From Actinomadura barringtoniae (GTDB taxonomy: Bacteria > Actinomycetota > Actinomycetes > Streptosporangiales > Streptosporangiaceae), in contig NZ_JAGEOJ010000015.1 in NCBI RefSeq assembly GCF_017573505.1, forward strand, positions 1 through 64,000: a stretch of 64,000 nt of DNA, written 5' to 3'. The translations under genes and the position numbers were made by a program. Below the pieces are notes generated by a model. The model saw nothing but the letters and a program-made list of their open reading frames with translations, did not search any database and was not told the DNA's origin. Shown here piece by piece: positions 41,538 through 50,039 of this stretch. How positions within the stretch are numbered: the first letter of the stretch is position 1; each line of letters opens with the position of its first letter.

Positions 41538-41944
41538 CCACCCGCGCCCACAGCTGACCATCGCCGACAAGCGTCTTGCGCCCGTACCGAATCCGGGCAG
41601 GGGAAAGCACCACGCCTCGGGCCGAGTCCGGGCGAGGGAGGCATCAGCGCCCGCGCCGAATCCGGCTGCGCGAGGGCGCCCGGGTCCCGTACGGAATCCA
41701 GGCGGGCGAAGGCACGCGCGCCCCCACCTGATCACCGGCGGCAAGTGCCCTGCGCCCGTGGATGTTGGTCTGCGTTGCGGGGGATTGGTCGGCGGTGGGG
41801 AGGCTCCATTGGCTGTGGAAGGGGGAGACTGGTCGTGCCGGGGTGCTTGGGTCGGGTGCCGCCCGGCGCAAGCGGGTCGGCGGTTTCGCGTGAGGCGGGA
41901 CCGCGGTCCGAGGGCGACCTCACCTCGGTGGGAGGTGCTTGGCG
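41538..41944. repeat. Gene-free spacer with degenerate 35-base repeats
   Basis: I find no convincing gene in these 407 bases. Four diverged units share a GAATCCGG core (41589-41596, 41624-41631 as GAGTCCGG, 41658-41665, 41694-41701 as GAATCCAG) spaced 35, 34 and 36 bases apart, each followed by G/C-rich sequence and often a GGGxGAAGG-like tract. The last part holds the ribosome site (GGAGG, 41931-41935) of the sensor kinase gene. The repeats may be regulator sites at about 3.3 helical turns, or a decayed tandem array. Confidence 0.5.
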
Positions 41945-44900
41945 ATGGCACCGGACGGACACGACGACGCCCGGGTCCGGATGGGTCAGGGTGCCGTCGA
42001 CGTCGTGGCGATGGTCGCGTCGGCCGGCGGGCTCGGGGCGCTGCTCAGCGTCCTGCGGGACCTGCCCGGGGAGCTGCCGGTGGCGGTGGTGATCCAGCAG
42101 CATCTGAGCGGCCAGGGCAGCGCCCTGGCGCAGGTCCTGCGACAGCGCACCGGCCGCAGCGTGGCGTGGGCCGTCGACGGGGAGCCGCTGATCGCGGGAC
42201 GGGTGATGGTGAGCCCGCCGAACACGCGGATGGAGGTGCTCCCCGACGGCACGTGCACGCTGATCGACAGGCACGGCGGTATACGGGACTCCCCGCACGA
42301 CTCGTTGCTGCGATCGCTGGCCGAATCGTTCAGCACCCGGGCGATGGCGGTCGTGCTGACCGGGATGGGCCGCGACGGCGCGATCGGCGCCGCGGCGGTA
42401 CGGGAGGCGGGCGGGTTCGTCATCGCGCAGAGCTCCGAGACGGCCGAGCACCAGTCGATGCCCGCCGCCGCGGCGGCGAGCGCGCATCTGGTGCTGCCGC
42501 TGGGTGAGATCGGCCCGGTGATCGCCGACGCGGTGACCGGCCGGCCGCTGCCGCGGCCGCGTTCGGAGGTCGAGGCCGCCGAACGGCTGTTCCCCGGGGA
42601 CGGGGAGATCGAGCGGCTGCTGCGGGCCAAGGACTGGTTCGCCTCTCCGCTGGGGCCGGTGACCGCGTGGCCGCCGGTGCTGCGGGCGATGGTGCGCACG
42701 ACGCTGGACTCGGGTTATCCGATGGCGGTCTGGTGGGGTCCGCGGCTCATCCAGATCTACAACGAGCTGTGGCGGCAGTTCCTCGGCACCGTCAAGCACC
42801 CGCGGGCGCTGGTGGGCCGAGCCGAGGAGACGTGGCCGGAGCTGTGGTGGTTCGTCGGCCCCATGACCGAGTACGTCATGTCGGAGGGGCGGGCCACCGG
42901 CGGCGAGAACATGCCGATGCTGATGGACCGCGACGGGTTGCTGGAGGAGGTGTACGCCACCTTCACCTACTCGCCGATCACCGATGACCGCGGCGCGGTC
43001 GTCGGCATCCACAACACCGCGCTGGACACCACCGCCACGATGGTGAGCGAGCGGCGGATGCGGACCCTGCGGGCGGTGGCGACGGAGACGACCGGGGCCG
43101 AGACGCCCGAGCGCGCCTGCGCGCTGGCGGCGGCGGCGCTGGCGGCCGAGCCCGCCGACGTGCCGTTCGCGCTGATCTACCTGCTTGACCACGTGCGCAA
43201 GCAGGCGCAGCTCGCGGGCACGGCGGGCCTCGAACCCGGCTCGTTCCCCGCGCCGCGCCTGATCGACCTGTCCCTCGGCGGCGCCGTCTGGCCGCTGCCG
43301 CGCCTGCTCGCCGAGCCCGCCGTCACCGCGCCCGGCGACCGCGGCGGAATGATGATCGACGACCTGGACGAACGGTTCAAGGGGCTGCTCCCGCCGCCCC
43401 TCACGCCCCCAGGGGCGGTGCCGCCGCACTCGGCGTTCCTGCTGCCCATGCACGGTGACGCCGAGGGCGACGTCCCGGGCGTCCTGGTCGTCGGGATGAA
43501 CCCGCACCGGCCGTTCGACGACGGCTACCGGGGCTTCCTCGACCTGCTCACCGGGCAGATCACCGCCGCCGTCGCGCAGGCGCGCGCCCGCCGGCGCGAG
43601 CAGCAGCGGCTGGAGCGGCTGGCCGAGCTGGACCGGGTCAAGACCGAGTTCTTCTCCAACGTCTCCCACGAGTTCCGTACGCCGCTGACGCTGATGCTGG
43701 CGCCGCTGGAGGACATGCTCGGCCGGGCCGACCTGCTGCCCGAGGGGATGGCGACCGAGATCGAGCTCGTGCACCGCAACACCCGGCGGCTGCTGCGGCT
43801 GGTCGGCACGCTGCTGGACTTCTCCGCCATCGGGGCCGGACGGCTGCGGGCCCGGTTCGAGCCGACCGATCTGGCGGCGTTGACCGAGGAGATCGCCTCG
43901 ATGTTCCGCAGCGCCGCCGAGATCGCCGGGCTGGAGCTGACCGTACGGGCCGCGCCGCTGCCCGAGCCGGTCTGGGTCGATCCGGAGATGTGGGAGAAGA
44001 TCGTCTCCAACCTGGTCTCGAACGCGCTGAAGTTCACCTGGTCCGGCTCGGTGCAGGTCATGCTGAACGCCCTGCCCCGGCACGCCGAGCTGGTGGTGCG
44101 CGACACCGGCGTCGGCATCCCCGCCGACGAGCTGCCGCACGTCTTCAAGCGGTTCCACCGGGCCATGGAGACCCGCGGCCGCACCCACGAGGGCGCCGGG
44201 ATCGGCCTGGCGCTGGTGAACGAGCTGGTCCAGCGGCACTACGGCCGCGTACGGGTGACCAGCGAACCGGGCCGGGGCACCACCGTCACCGTGTGGCTGC
44301 CGCTCAGCCGGCGACTCGAGGCCGGCGCCGAACGGGCCGCCCCGCCGCGCACGGGGTCGGTCGCCGCCGCGATGGCCGAGGAGGCCAGGCACTGGGACGC
44401 CGGCCGCGAGCAGACCCTCGCCGCGTCCGGCCTGGACGGCGAGATCCCGGCCGGCGGCCGGCCGTCGGCGGACCTGGGGCACGTCCTGGTCGTCGACGAC
44501 AACGCCGACATGCGCGACTACCTCGAACGGCTGCTGGCCGCCACCTGGACCGTCACCGTGGCGGGCGACGGCGAGGAGGCGCTCCGGCTGGCCGGCGGCG
44601 ACCCTCCCGACCTGGTCCTGGCCGACGTGATGATGCCGCGCATGGACGGTTTCACCCTGCTGCGGCGGATTCGCGGCGACGAGAAGCTGGCCACCGTCCC
44701 GGTCGTCCTGGTGACCGCGCGCGCCGGCGAGGAGACCGCGATCGAGGGGCTGCTGGCCGGGGCCGACGACTACATCGTCAAGCCGTTCTCCGCCCGCGAG
44801 CTCACGGCGAGGGTCGAGGCCCAGCTGCAGCTCGCCGGGATGCGCCGCCGTGTCGCGGCCACCGACGCCTACCGGCTCACGCTCACCGACGCGCTGCGTT

Positions 44901-45715
44901 CCCTGGAGGACCCCAACGTGATCCAGCAGCGCGCCGTGGAGATCCTCGGCCGCCGGCTCGGGGTGCAGAACGCCCACTACGCCGAGGTCGACCCCGCCAC
45001 CGGGCTCATCCACGTGTGCGGCGACTACAGCCCCGGCACTCCCCCGCTGCACGGCACCTACCCCCTGGCCGGCTGGGGCGGCGACCTCCTCCAGGAGACG
45101 CTCGGCAACGGCGAGACGCTGATCATCCATGACGTCATGGCGGCCGACCTGGACGACGAGGCCCGGGCCCGCTGGCTGTCGGCGGGCGCCCACGCCGTCG
45201 TCGAGGCGCCGCTGATCAGCGACGGCCGCCGGGTGGGGCACCTCGCCGTTCTGCAGAGCCACCCCCGCACGTGGACCCCCGACGAGATCGCCCTGGTGGA
45301 GGAGACGGCCGCCCGCACCTGGGCCTTCGTGCACCGCGCGAGGGCCGAGCAGGAGCTACGGGAGTCCCAGGAACGCTTCCGCGCCCTGGCCGACGCCGCC
45401 CCCGCGCTCATCTGGCACATCGACGCCCACGACTCCATCAGCTACGCCAACCGGCGCTACCTCGACTACACCGGCCTGCCACTTGAGGCCGCCTGGCAGA
45501 ACGTCCTCCACCCCGACGACGCCGACGCCTGCATGGCCGCCCTCCGCACCGGCACCGCCGAACGCCACGCCTGGCACAGCCACGCCAGGTTCCGCCGCCA
45601 CGACGGCCAGTACCAGCGCTTCGAGACCCACGCCTCTCCCCTCTTCGACCACGACGGCACCTACTTGGGCCAGGTAGGCATCTCCTTCGACACCCCGACC
45701 GACCGCACCGGCTGA
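41945..45715 (+). CDS. CheB-PAS-GAF-histidine kinase-REC-GAF-PAS fusion
   Basis: A 1256-residue signalling protein. Residues 20-190 are a CheB methylesterase domain with its complete triad: Ser27 (ASAGG), His53 (QQHLSG) and Asp144 (TGMGRDG), with the Ser-His spacing of 26 seen in CheB. A PAS-like domain (220-365), a GAF-like domain (375-545), then a histidine kinase with phospho-acceptor His575 (NVSHEFRTPL) and ATPase boxes (NLVSNALKF, DTGVGIP, GAGIGLALV) follow. A receiver domain has Asp894 (VLADVMMP) and Lys in IVKPF. A GAF domain (950-1115) and a final PAS (1120-1250) end the protein. The ATG at 41945 has GGAGG 9 bases upstream. No membrane span is seen, and no CheR gene is nearby. Confidence 0.88.
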   Translation: MAPDGHDDARVRMGQGAVDVVAMVASAGGLGALLSVLRDLPGELPVAVVIQQHLSGQGSALAQVLRQRTGRSVAWAVDGEPLIAGRVMVSPPNTRMEVLPDGTCTLIDRHGGIRDSPHDSLLRSLAESFSTRAMAVVLTGMGRDGAIGAAAVREAGGFVIAQSSETAEHQSMPAAAAASAHLVLPLGEIGPVIADAVTGRPLPRPRSEVEAAERLFPGDGEIERLLRAKDWFASPLGPVTAWPPVLRAMVRTTLDSGYPMAVWWGPRLIQIYNELWRQFLGTVKHPRALVGRAEETWPELWWFVGPMTEYVMSEGRATGGENMPMLMDRDGLLEEVYATFTYSPITDDRGAVVGIHNTALDTTATMVSERRMRTLRAVATETTGAETPERACALAAAALAAEPADVPFALIYLLDHVRKQAQLAGTAGLEPGSFPAPRLIDLSLGGAVWPLPRLLAEPAVTAPGDRGGMMIDDLDERFKGLLPPPLTPPGAVPPHSAFLLPMHGDAEGDVPGVLVVGMNPHRPFDDGYRGFLDLLTGQITAAVAQARARRREQQRLERLAELDRVKTEFFSNVSHEFRTPLTLMLAPLEDMLGRADLLPEGMATEIELVHRNTRRLLRLVGTLLDFSAIGAGRLRARFEPTDLAALTEEIASMFRSAAEIAGLELTVRAAPLPEPVWVDPEMWEKIVSNLVSNALKFTWSGSVQVMLNALPRHAELVVRDTGVGIPADELPHVFKRFHRAMETRGRTHEGAGIGLALVNELVQRHYGRVRVTSEPGRGTTVTVWLPLSRRLEAGAERAAPPRTGSVAAAMAEEARHWDAGREQTLAASGLDGEIPAGGRPSADLGHVLVVDDNADMRDYLERLLAATWTVTVAGDGEEALRLAGGDPPDLVLADVMMPRMDGFTLLRRIRGDEKLATVPVVLVTARAGEETAIEGLLAGADDYIVKPFSARELTARVEAQLQLAGMRRRVAATDAYRLTLTDALRSLEDPNVIQQRAVEILGRRLGVQNAHYAEVDPATGLIHVCGDYSPGTPPLHGTYPLAGWGGDLLQETLGNGETLIIHDVMAADLDDEARARWLSAGAHAVVEAPLISDGRRVGHLAVLQSHPRTWTPDEIALVEETAARTWAFVHRARAEQELRESQERFRALADAAPALIWHIDAHDSISYANRRYLDYTGLPLEAAWQNVLHPDDADACMAALRTGTAERHAWHSHARFRRHDGQYQRFETHASPLFDHDGTYLGQVGISFDTPTDRTG

Positions 45716-45800
45716 CCAGCGAAAAGATTGTTGATCAAGGGTTGACGGGGCGCCCGGGGGCTGCCTTAATTTCATGATCACTCTCAAGGAGCGTCCCCCC

Positions 45801-46181
45801 ATGAACTGGCTCACCCGTACGGCCGCGGCATGCACCGTGGTCGGCACCGTCTTCGCCGGGACCGCCACCGCGGCCCACGCCGACGACATCAAGCTCTCCT
45901 TCGGCTACGGCTCGGTCTTCTACGACGACAGCGTGGACGTGTTCACCGTCTGCGACACCCGCGCCGACGGTGAGGGGGTCACCGCGAGCCTCTGGTACAC
46001 GCCGAACTCGGGCACGAGCTACCACCAGCTCTGGGCCGAGCAGGACGGCGGCGACAGCGGCTGCGACAACCATCCCTACGACGTCGGCAAGACCGGGCTG
46101 TACTTCATGAAGATCTGCTGGAACCTCTCGGTCAACCCGCCCATCTGCAAGAAGTCCAGCGCCTTCAACGAGAACAACTGA
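45801..46181 (+). CDS. Small secreted protein, unknown function
   Basis: A 126-residue exported protein. The ATG at 45801 has AAGGAG upstream; an ATG at 45774 is less suitable. The signal peptide ends near ATAAHA-DDIKL. The mature part, about 98 residues, has four cysteines (VCDTR, GCDNH, ICWN, ICKK) and beta-prone segments, for example VTASLWYTPNSG, suggesting a disulfide-stabilised small domain. No family is recognised. It lies between the large kinase and a terminator. Confidence 0.7.
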   Translation: MNWLTRTAAACTVVGTVFAGTATAAHADDIKLSFGYGSVFYDDSVDVFTVCDTRADGEGVTASLWYTPNSGTSYHQLWAEQDGGDSGCDNHPYDVGKTGLYFMKICWNLSVNPPICKKSSAFNENN

Positions 46182-46231
46182 GCGCGCAGCCGGCCGCCGA
46201 AGACCATGGCCTGACCCATCACCAGAACGCG

Positions 46232-46269
46232 AACGCGGCCTCGCCCGGGTGCAGGGGAGGCCGCGTTTT
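46232..46269. terminator. Terminator hairpin with T-run
   Basis: AACGCGGCCTC (46232-46242) pairs with GAGGCCGCGTT (46257-46267), followed by TT on the plus strand. It lies between the convergent secreted-protein and acyl-CoA dehydrogenase genes and may stop both. Confidence 0.65.
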
Positions 46270-46283
46270 CGCAGGTGAACGGC

Positions 46284-47453
46284 CTACTTGAGGAGCTGGC
46301 GAGCCATGACCATGCGCTGGATCTGGTTGGTGCCCTCGTAGATCTGGGTGATCTTGGCGTCGCGCATCATGCGCTCGACGGGGAACTCGCGGGTGTAGCC
46401 GTAGCCGCCGAGGAGCTGGACGGCGTCGGTGGTGACGTCCATCGCCACGTCGGAGGCCAGGCACTTGCAGGCCGAGGAGACGAAGGTCAGGTCGGGGATC
46501 TTCTCGCCGAGCATGGCGCGCTCGGACTTGATGGCGGCGTGGTAGGTCAGCTGGCGAGCGCCCTCCAGGCGCATCGCCATGTCGGCCAGCATGAACTGGA
46601 CGCCCTGGAAGTCGCCGATCGCGGTGCCGAACTGCTTGCGCTCCTTGACGTAGCCGACGGCGTAGTCGAGGGCGCCCTGGGCGATGCCGAGGGCCTGCGC
46701 GGCGATGGTGATGCGGGTGTGGTCGAGGGTGGCGAGGGCGGTCTTGAAGCCCGTCCCCTCGGCGCCGATGATGCGGTCCGCGGGGATGCGGACGTTCTCC
46801 AGGATGACCTGGCGGGTGGGCGAGCCCTTGATGCCCAGCTTCTTCTCCTTCGGGCCGAAGGAGACGCCCTCGTCGGCCTTCTCCACGACGAAGGCCGAGA
46901 TCCCGCGAGCCCCAGCCTCGGGATCGGTGACGGCCATCACCGTGTAGTAGTCCGACACGCCCGCGTTGGTGATCCACATCTTGGCGCCGTTCAGCACGTA
47001 GTGGTCGCCATCGCGTACCGCGCGGGTCTTCATGCCCGCCGCGTCCGAGCCCGCCTCGGCCTCGGAGAGGGCGTAGGAGAACATGGCCTCGCCCCGGGCC
47101 ATCGGAGTCAGATACTTTTTCTTCAGCTCTTCAGAACCGGAGAGCAGTACCGGTACGGAGCCGAGCTTGTTCACCGCCGGGATCAGGGACGACGAGGCGC
47201 ACGCGCGGGCGACCTCCTCGATCACGATCACGGTGGCGAGGGCGTCGGCCCCTGCTCCCCCGTACGACTCCGGAACGTGGACGGCCTGCAGCTCGTTCTG
47301 CACCAGCGCGTCCAGGGCCTCCTGAGGGAAGCGGGACTCCTCGTCGACCTCCGCGGCGAACGGGGCGATCTTGGCGTCGGCTAGCTCGCGGACCGTCTGA
47401 CGGAGGAGATCGTGCTCCTCAGACGGGGCGTACGCGGGAAATTCGGGACTCAT
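46284..47453 (-). CDS. Acyl-CoA dehydrogenase
   Basis: A 389-residue FAD-dependent acyl-CoA dehydrogenase. AMFSYALSEAEAGSDAAGM and MWITNAG are the FAD-binding signatures. LDHTRITIAAQALGIAQGALD and QLLGGYGYTREFPVERMMRDAKI follow, and the catalytic base is the Glu of QIYEGTNQIQR near the C-terminus. It introduces the alpha,beta double bond in fatty or branched acyl-CoA, with electrons going to ETF. A -10-like TAGCAT a few bases before the ATG suggests a leaderless transcript. It is divergent from the UDP-glucose dehydrogenase gene across a 12-bp palindrome. Confidence 0.92.
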   Translation of the reverse strand: MSPEFPAYAPSEEHDLLRQTVRELADAKIAPFAAEVDEESRFPQEALDALVQNELQAVHVPESYGGAGADALATVIVIEEVARACASSSLIPAVNKLGSVPVLLSGSEELKKKYLTPMARGEAMFSYALSEAEAGSDAAGMKTRAVRDGDHYVLNGAKMWITNAGVSDYYTVMAVTDPEAGARGISAFVVEKADEGVSFGPKEKKLGIKGSPTRQVILENVRIPADRIIGAEGTGFKTALATLDHTRITIAAQALGIAQGALDYAVGYVKERKQFGTAIGDFQGVQFMLADMAMRLEGARQLTYHAAIKSERAMLGEKIPDLTFVSSACKCLASDVAMDVTTDAVQLLGGYGYTREFPVERMMRDAKITQIYEGTNQIQRMVMARQLLK

Positions 47454-47463
47454 ACCCGCATGC

Positions 47464-47475
47464 TACCGGCCGGTA
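47464..47475. promoter_or_regulatory. Palindromic operator between divergent promoters
   Basis: TACCGGCCGGTA is a perfect 12-bp palindrome. TACACT (47474-47479) on the plus strand and TAGCAT on the minus strand, both -10-like, flank it, so a bound regulator could block both promoters. The sequence recalls operators of TetR-family fatty acid regulators, but I cannot name one. Confidence 0.42.
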
Positions 47476-47525
47476 CACTGCGCCAGTCATGCCTGGTCGC
47501 GACGATGAAGTCGGGAGGACTCGCC

Positions 47526-48869
47526 TTGACTCACCGCCTGACGGTGATCGGCACCGGTTACCTGGGTGCCACCCATGCCGCGTGCATGGCCGACCTCGGT
47601 TACGAGGTGCTCGGCCTCGACGTGGACAAGAACAAGATCGACCGGCTGGCCGGCGGCGAGGTCCCGTTCTACGAGCCGGGCCTGGAGCCCGTGCTGCGGC
47701 GGAACCTGGAGAACGGGCGGCTGCGGTTCACCACCTCCTACGACGAGGCCGCCGAGTTCGGCGACGTGCACTTCGTCTGCGTCGGCACCCCGCAGAAGTC
47801 CGGCGAGTACGCGGCCGACATGACCTATGTGGACGAGGCGGTCTCGGCGCTGGCCTCGCGGCTGCGGCGGCCCTGCGTGATCGTCGGCAAGTCGACCGTA
47901 CCGGTGGGCACCGCGGCGCGCCTGGAGCAGGCGATCGCGCGTCTGTCCCCCGCCGACGGTGACGCCGTGCTGGCCTGGAATCCGGAGTTCCTGCGGGAGG
48001 GCTTCGCGGTCCAGGACACCCTGCACCCCGACCGGATCGTGGTGGGCGTGCCGGGCGACCAGGCCGCCGCCGAACGGGCCGAGAAGACGCTGCGGGAGAT
48101 CTACGCGCCGATGCTGTCGGAGGGCACGCCGTTCATCGTGGCCGACTACCCGACCGCCGAGCTGGTCAAGGTCTCCGCGAACGCCTTCCTCGCCACCAAG
48201 ATCTCGTTCATCAACGCGATGGCCGAGGTGTGCGAGGCGGCCCACGCCGACGTGACCAAGCTCTCGGAGGCGCTGTCCTACGACGACCGGATCGGCGGCA
48301 AGTTCCTCGGCCCGGGCCTCGGCTTCGGCGGCGGCTGCCTGCCCAAGGACATCCGGGCGTTCATGGCCCGCGCGGGCGAGCTCGGCGCCGACCAGGCGCT
48401 GACCTTCCTGCGCGAGGTGGACGAGATCAACATCCGCCGCCGGACCCGCATGGTGGACCTGGCCCGGCACCTGCTGGGCGGCTCGTTCATCGGCCGTACG
48501 GTCGGCGTGCTCGGCGCCGCGTTCAAGCCCAACTCCGACGACATCCGCGACTCGCCCGCCCTCGACGTGGCCGCGACCATCCGCGCCCAGGGCGCCCGCG
48601 TCACGGTGTACGACCCGCAGGCGATGGGCAACGCCCGCCGCGCCCAGCCGGACCTGGAATTCGCCGGATCGGCCCTGGAGGCCGCCACCGGCGCCCACGT
48701 CGTGCTGCTGCTGACCGAGTGGAACGAGTTCCGCGAGATGGACCCGGGCGAGCTGGGCGACGTCGTCGCCGAACGCAACATCGTCGACGGCCGCAACGCC
48801 CTGGACCCCGACCACTGGCGCGCCGCGGGCTGGCACTACCGCGCCCTGGGCCGCCCCGGCCCCCGCTGA
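47526..48869 (+). CDS. UDP-glucose 6-dehydrogenase family enzyme
   Basis: A 447-residue enzyme from the TTG at 47526, which has GGGAGG 7 bases upstream. VIGTGYLGATHAACMADLGYEVLGLDVD is the NAD-binding Rossmann start. GKSTVPVGTA and AWNPEFLREGFAVQDTLHPDRIVVG are the central motifs, and the catalytic Cys lies in GFGGGCLPKD. The C-terminal domain has GAAFKPNSDDIRDSPA. It oxidises UDP-glucose (or a related UDP-sugar) to the uronate with two NAD. It is a second such enzyme beside the partial one at the left edge. A structured repeat element starts 8 bases after its stop. Confidence 0.92.
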   Translation: MTHRLTVIGTGYLGATHAACMADLGYEVLGLDVDKNKIDRLAGGEVPFYEPGLEPVLRRNLENGRLRFTTSYDEAAEFGDVHFVCVGTPQKSGEYAADMTYVDEAVSALASRLRRPCVIVGKSTVPVGTAARLEQAIARLSPADGDAVLAWNPEFLREGFAVQDTLHPDRIVVGVPGDQAAAERAEKTLREIYAPMLSEGTPFIVADYPTAELVKVSANAFLATKISFINAMAEVCEAAHADVTKLSEALSYDDRIGGKFLGPGLGFGGGCLPKDIRAFMARAGELGADQALTFLREVDEINIRRRTRMVDLARHLLGGSFIGRTVGVLGAAFKPNSDDIRDSPALDVAATIRAQGARVTVYDPQAMGNARRAQPDLEFAGSALEAATGAHVVLLLTEWNEFREMDPGELGDVVAERNIVDGRNALDPDHWRAAGWHYRALGRPGPR

Positions 48870-48876
48870 ATTCATT

Positions 48877-49016
48877 GCTTTGGCGGCCTCGGCGCCCTCG
48901 CCTGGCGGCTCGGCCGCCGAACCGCGAAAGCGGCGAGCGCGACATCGCTTCGCGATCCGTCGCCGGGCCCTGGCCTTCGGCTTCGGGCCCGGCGACGGGT
49001 AGCGCGCTCGCGTGCG
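48877..49016 (+). repeat. 3'-end structured repeat element, copy A
   Basis: A 140-bp element in sense orientation right after the UDP-glucose dehydrogenase stop. Blocks: CCTGGCGGCTCGG (48901-48913), CCGAACCGCGAAAG (48917-48930), GACATCGCTTCGCGATC (48941-48957), a perfect 12-bp stem GTCGCCGGGCCC (48959-48970) with GGGCCCGGCGAC (48985-48996) around a 14-base loop, and GGTAGCGCGCTCGCGTGCG (48998-49016). All outer blocks recur in copy C, while the stem has different sequence there yet still pairs. Confidence 0.82.
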
Positions 49017-49071
49017 TGCTGAGGTCGTTGAACGGGGGAACGATCGAGCGGGGCCTGCTGTTGTTGTGAGC

Positions 49072-49497
49072 ATGGCTGACGCGTACGCAGAGCTGGGCGT
49101 GATCCGGCACCTCCTGAACGACTCCACGACCTGGGCCTTCGTCGGGCTGGGCGACAATCCCGACCGCGAGGTCTACAACCAGGCGCGGCTGCTGCAGGAG
49201 CGTGGCAAGCGGATCATTCCGGTGCATCCGAAGGCCCAGCGCGTGCTGGACGAGCCGGGCTACGCGTCGCTGGCCGACATCCCCGCCGAGGCGGGCACCA
49301 TCGACGTCGTCGGCGTCTACCGGCGGGCCGAGCACGCCGGGTCCGTGGTGGACGAGGCGATCGCCGCGGGCGCCAAGGCCGTCTGGCTGCCGCTCGAGGT
49401 GATCGACGAGGCCGCCGCCAAGCGGGCCCAGGACGCCGGCCTGGACGTGGTCATGGACCGCTGCCCCGCCGTCGAATGGGCCCTGCGCAGGAAGTAG
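49072..49497 (+). CDS. CoA-binding domain protein (YccU-like)
   Basis: A 141-residue single-domain protein with a CoA-binding Rossmann fold: TTWAFVGLGDNPDREVYNQARLLQERGKRIIPVHPK near the start and AGAKAVWLPLEVID with the conserved DRCPAVEW end. Family members bind CoA or related nucleotides; the biological role is not settled. The ATG at 49072 has a weak ribosome site. It lies 55 bases after the repeat element that follows the UDP-glucose dehydrogenase gene. Confidence 0.85.
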   Translation: MADAYAELGVIRHLLNDSTTWAFVGLGDNPDREVYNQARLLQERGKRIIPVHPKAQRVLDEPGYASLADIPAEAGTIDVVGVYRRAEHAGSVVDEAIAAGAKAVWLPLEVIDEAAAKRAQDAGLDVVMDRCPAVEWALRRK

Positions 49498-49544
49498 GCC
49501 CCCGCGCAGGACTAAGCCCCGCAGGAAGGGGGCCTGCCGTCAGG

Positions 49545-50039
49545 CTAGAGAGTCTTGCGGAGGCGGGCGCCCTTGGCTTTGGCCTGCTCGTAGAGGTCTT
49601 GCTGGAAGTCCTTCATTCGGGTCTGGAGCTCTGTGTCGGACGCGGCCAGGATCCGTACGGCCAGCAGGCCGGCGTTGCGGGCGGCGCCCACGGCGACGGT
49701 GGCGACCGGGACGCCGGCGGGCATCTGGACGATCGACAGCAGCGAGTCCATGCCGTCCAGGTACTTCAGGGGCACCGGGACGCCGATCACCGGGAGCGGG
49801 GTCACCGAGGCGAGCATGCCGGGCAGGTGGGCGGCGCCGCCCGCGCCCGCGATGATCACGCGGAGGCCGCGGCCGGCGGCGTTCTCGCCGTAGGCGATCA
49901 TGTCGTGCGGCATGCGGTGCGCGGAGACCACGTCGGCCTCGAACGGCACCTCGAACTCCTCGAGCGCCTCGGCGGCGGCCTTCATCACCGGCCAGTCCGA
50001 GTCGCTGCCCATCACCAGGCCGACCTGCGGCGTCGTCAT
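49545..50039 (-). CDS. purE: N5-carboxyaminoimidazole ribonucleotide mutase
   Basis: A 164-residue class I PurE. GLVMGSDSDWPVMKAAAEAL (catalytic Ser-Asp region), VVSAHRMPHDM, VIIAGAGGAAHLPGMLAS, PLKYLDGMDSLLSIVQMPAGVPVATVAVG and NAGLLAVRIL are all present. The Ser, Asp and His of GSDSD and SAHRMP make up the active site. It moves the carboxy group of N5-CAIR to give CAIR in purine synthesis. The ATG overlaps the purK stop as ATGA, and AAGGA precedes it. Confidence 0.95.
   Translation of the reverse strand: MTTPQVGLVMGSDSDWPVMKAAAEALEEFEVPFEADVVSAHRMPHDMIAYGENAAGRGLRVIIAGAGGAAHLPGMLASVTPLPVIGVPVPLKYLDGMDSLLSIVQMPAGVPVATVAVGAARNAGLLAVRILAASDTELQTRMKDFQQDLYEQAKAKGARLRKTL

Noticed and set aside
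41732..45334. A 1200-codon antisense frame opposite the hybrid kinase
   Set aside because: No motif and a composition typical of shadows; the plus strand shows all domain signatures.
48877..49016. Copy A as a transposon remnant (MITE)
   Set aside because: No terminal inverted repeats or target duplication seen; blocks are internal and orientation follows the gene upstream in all three copies.
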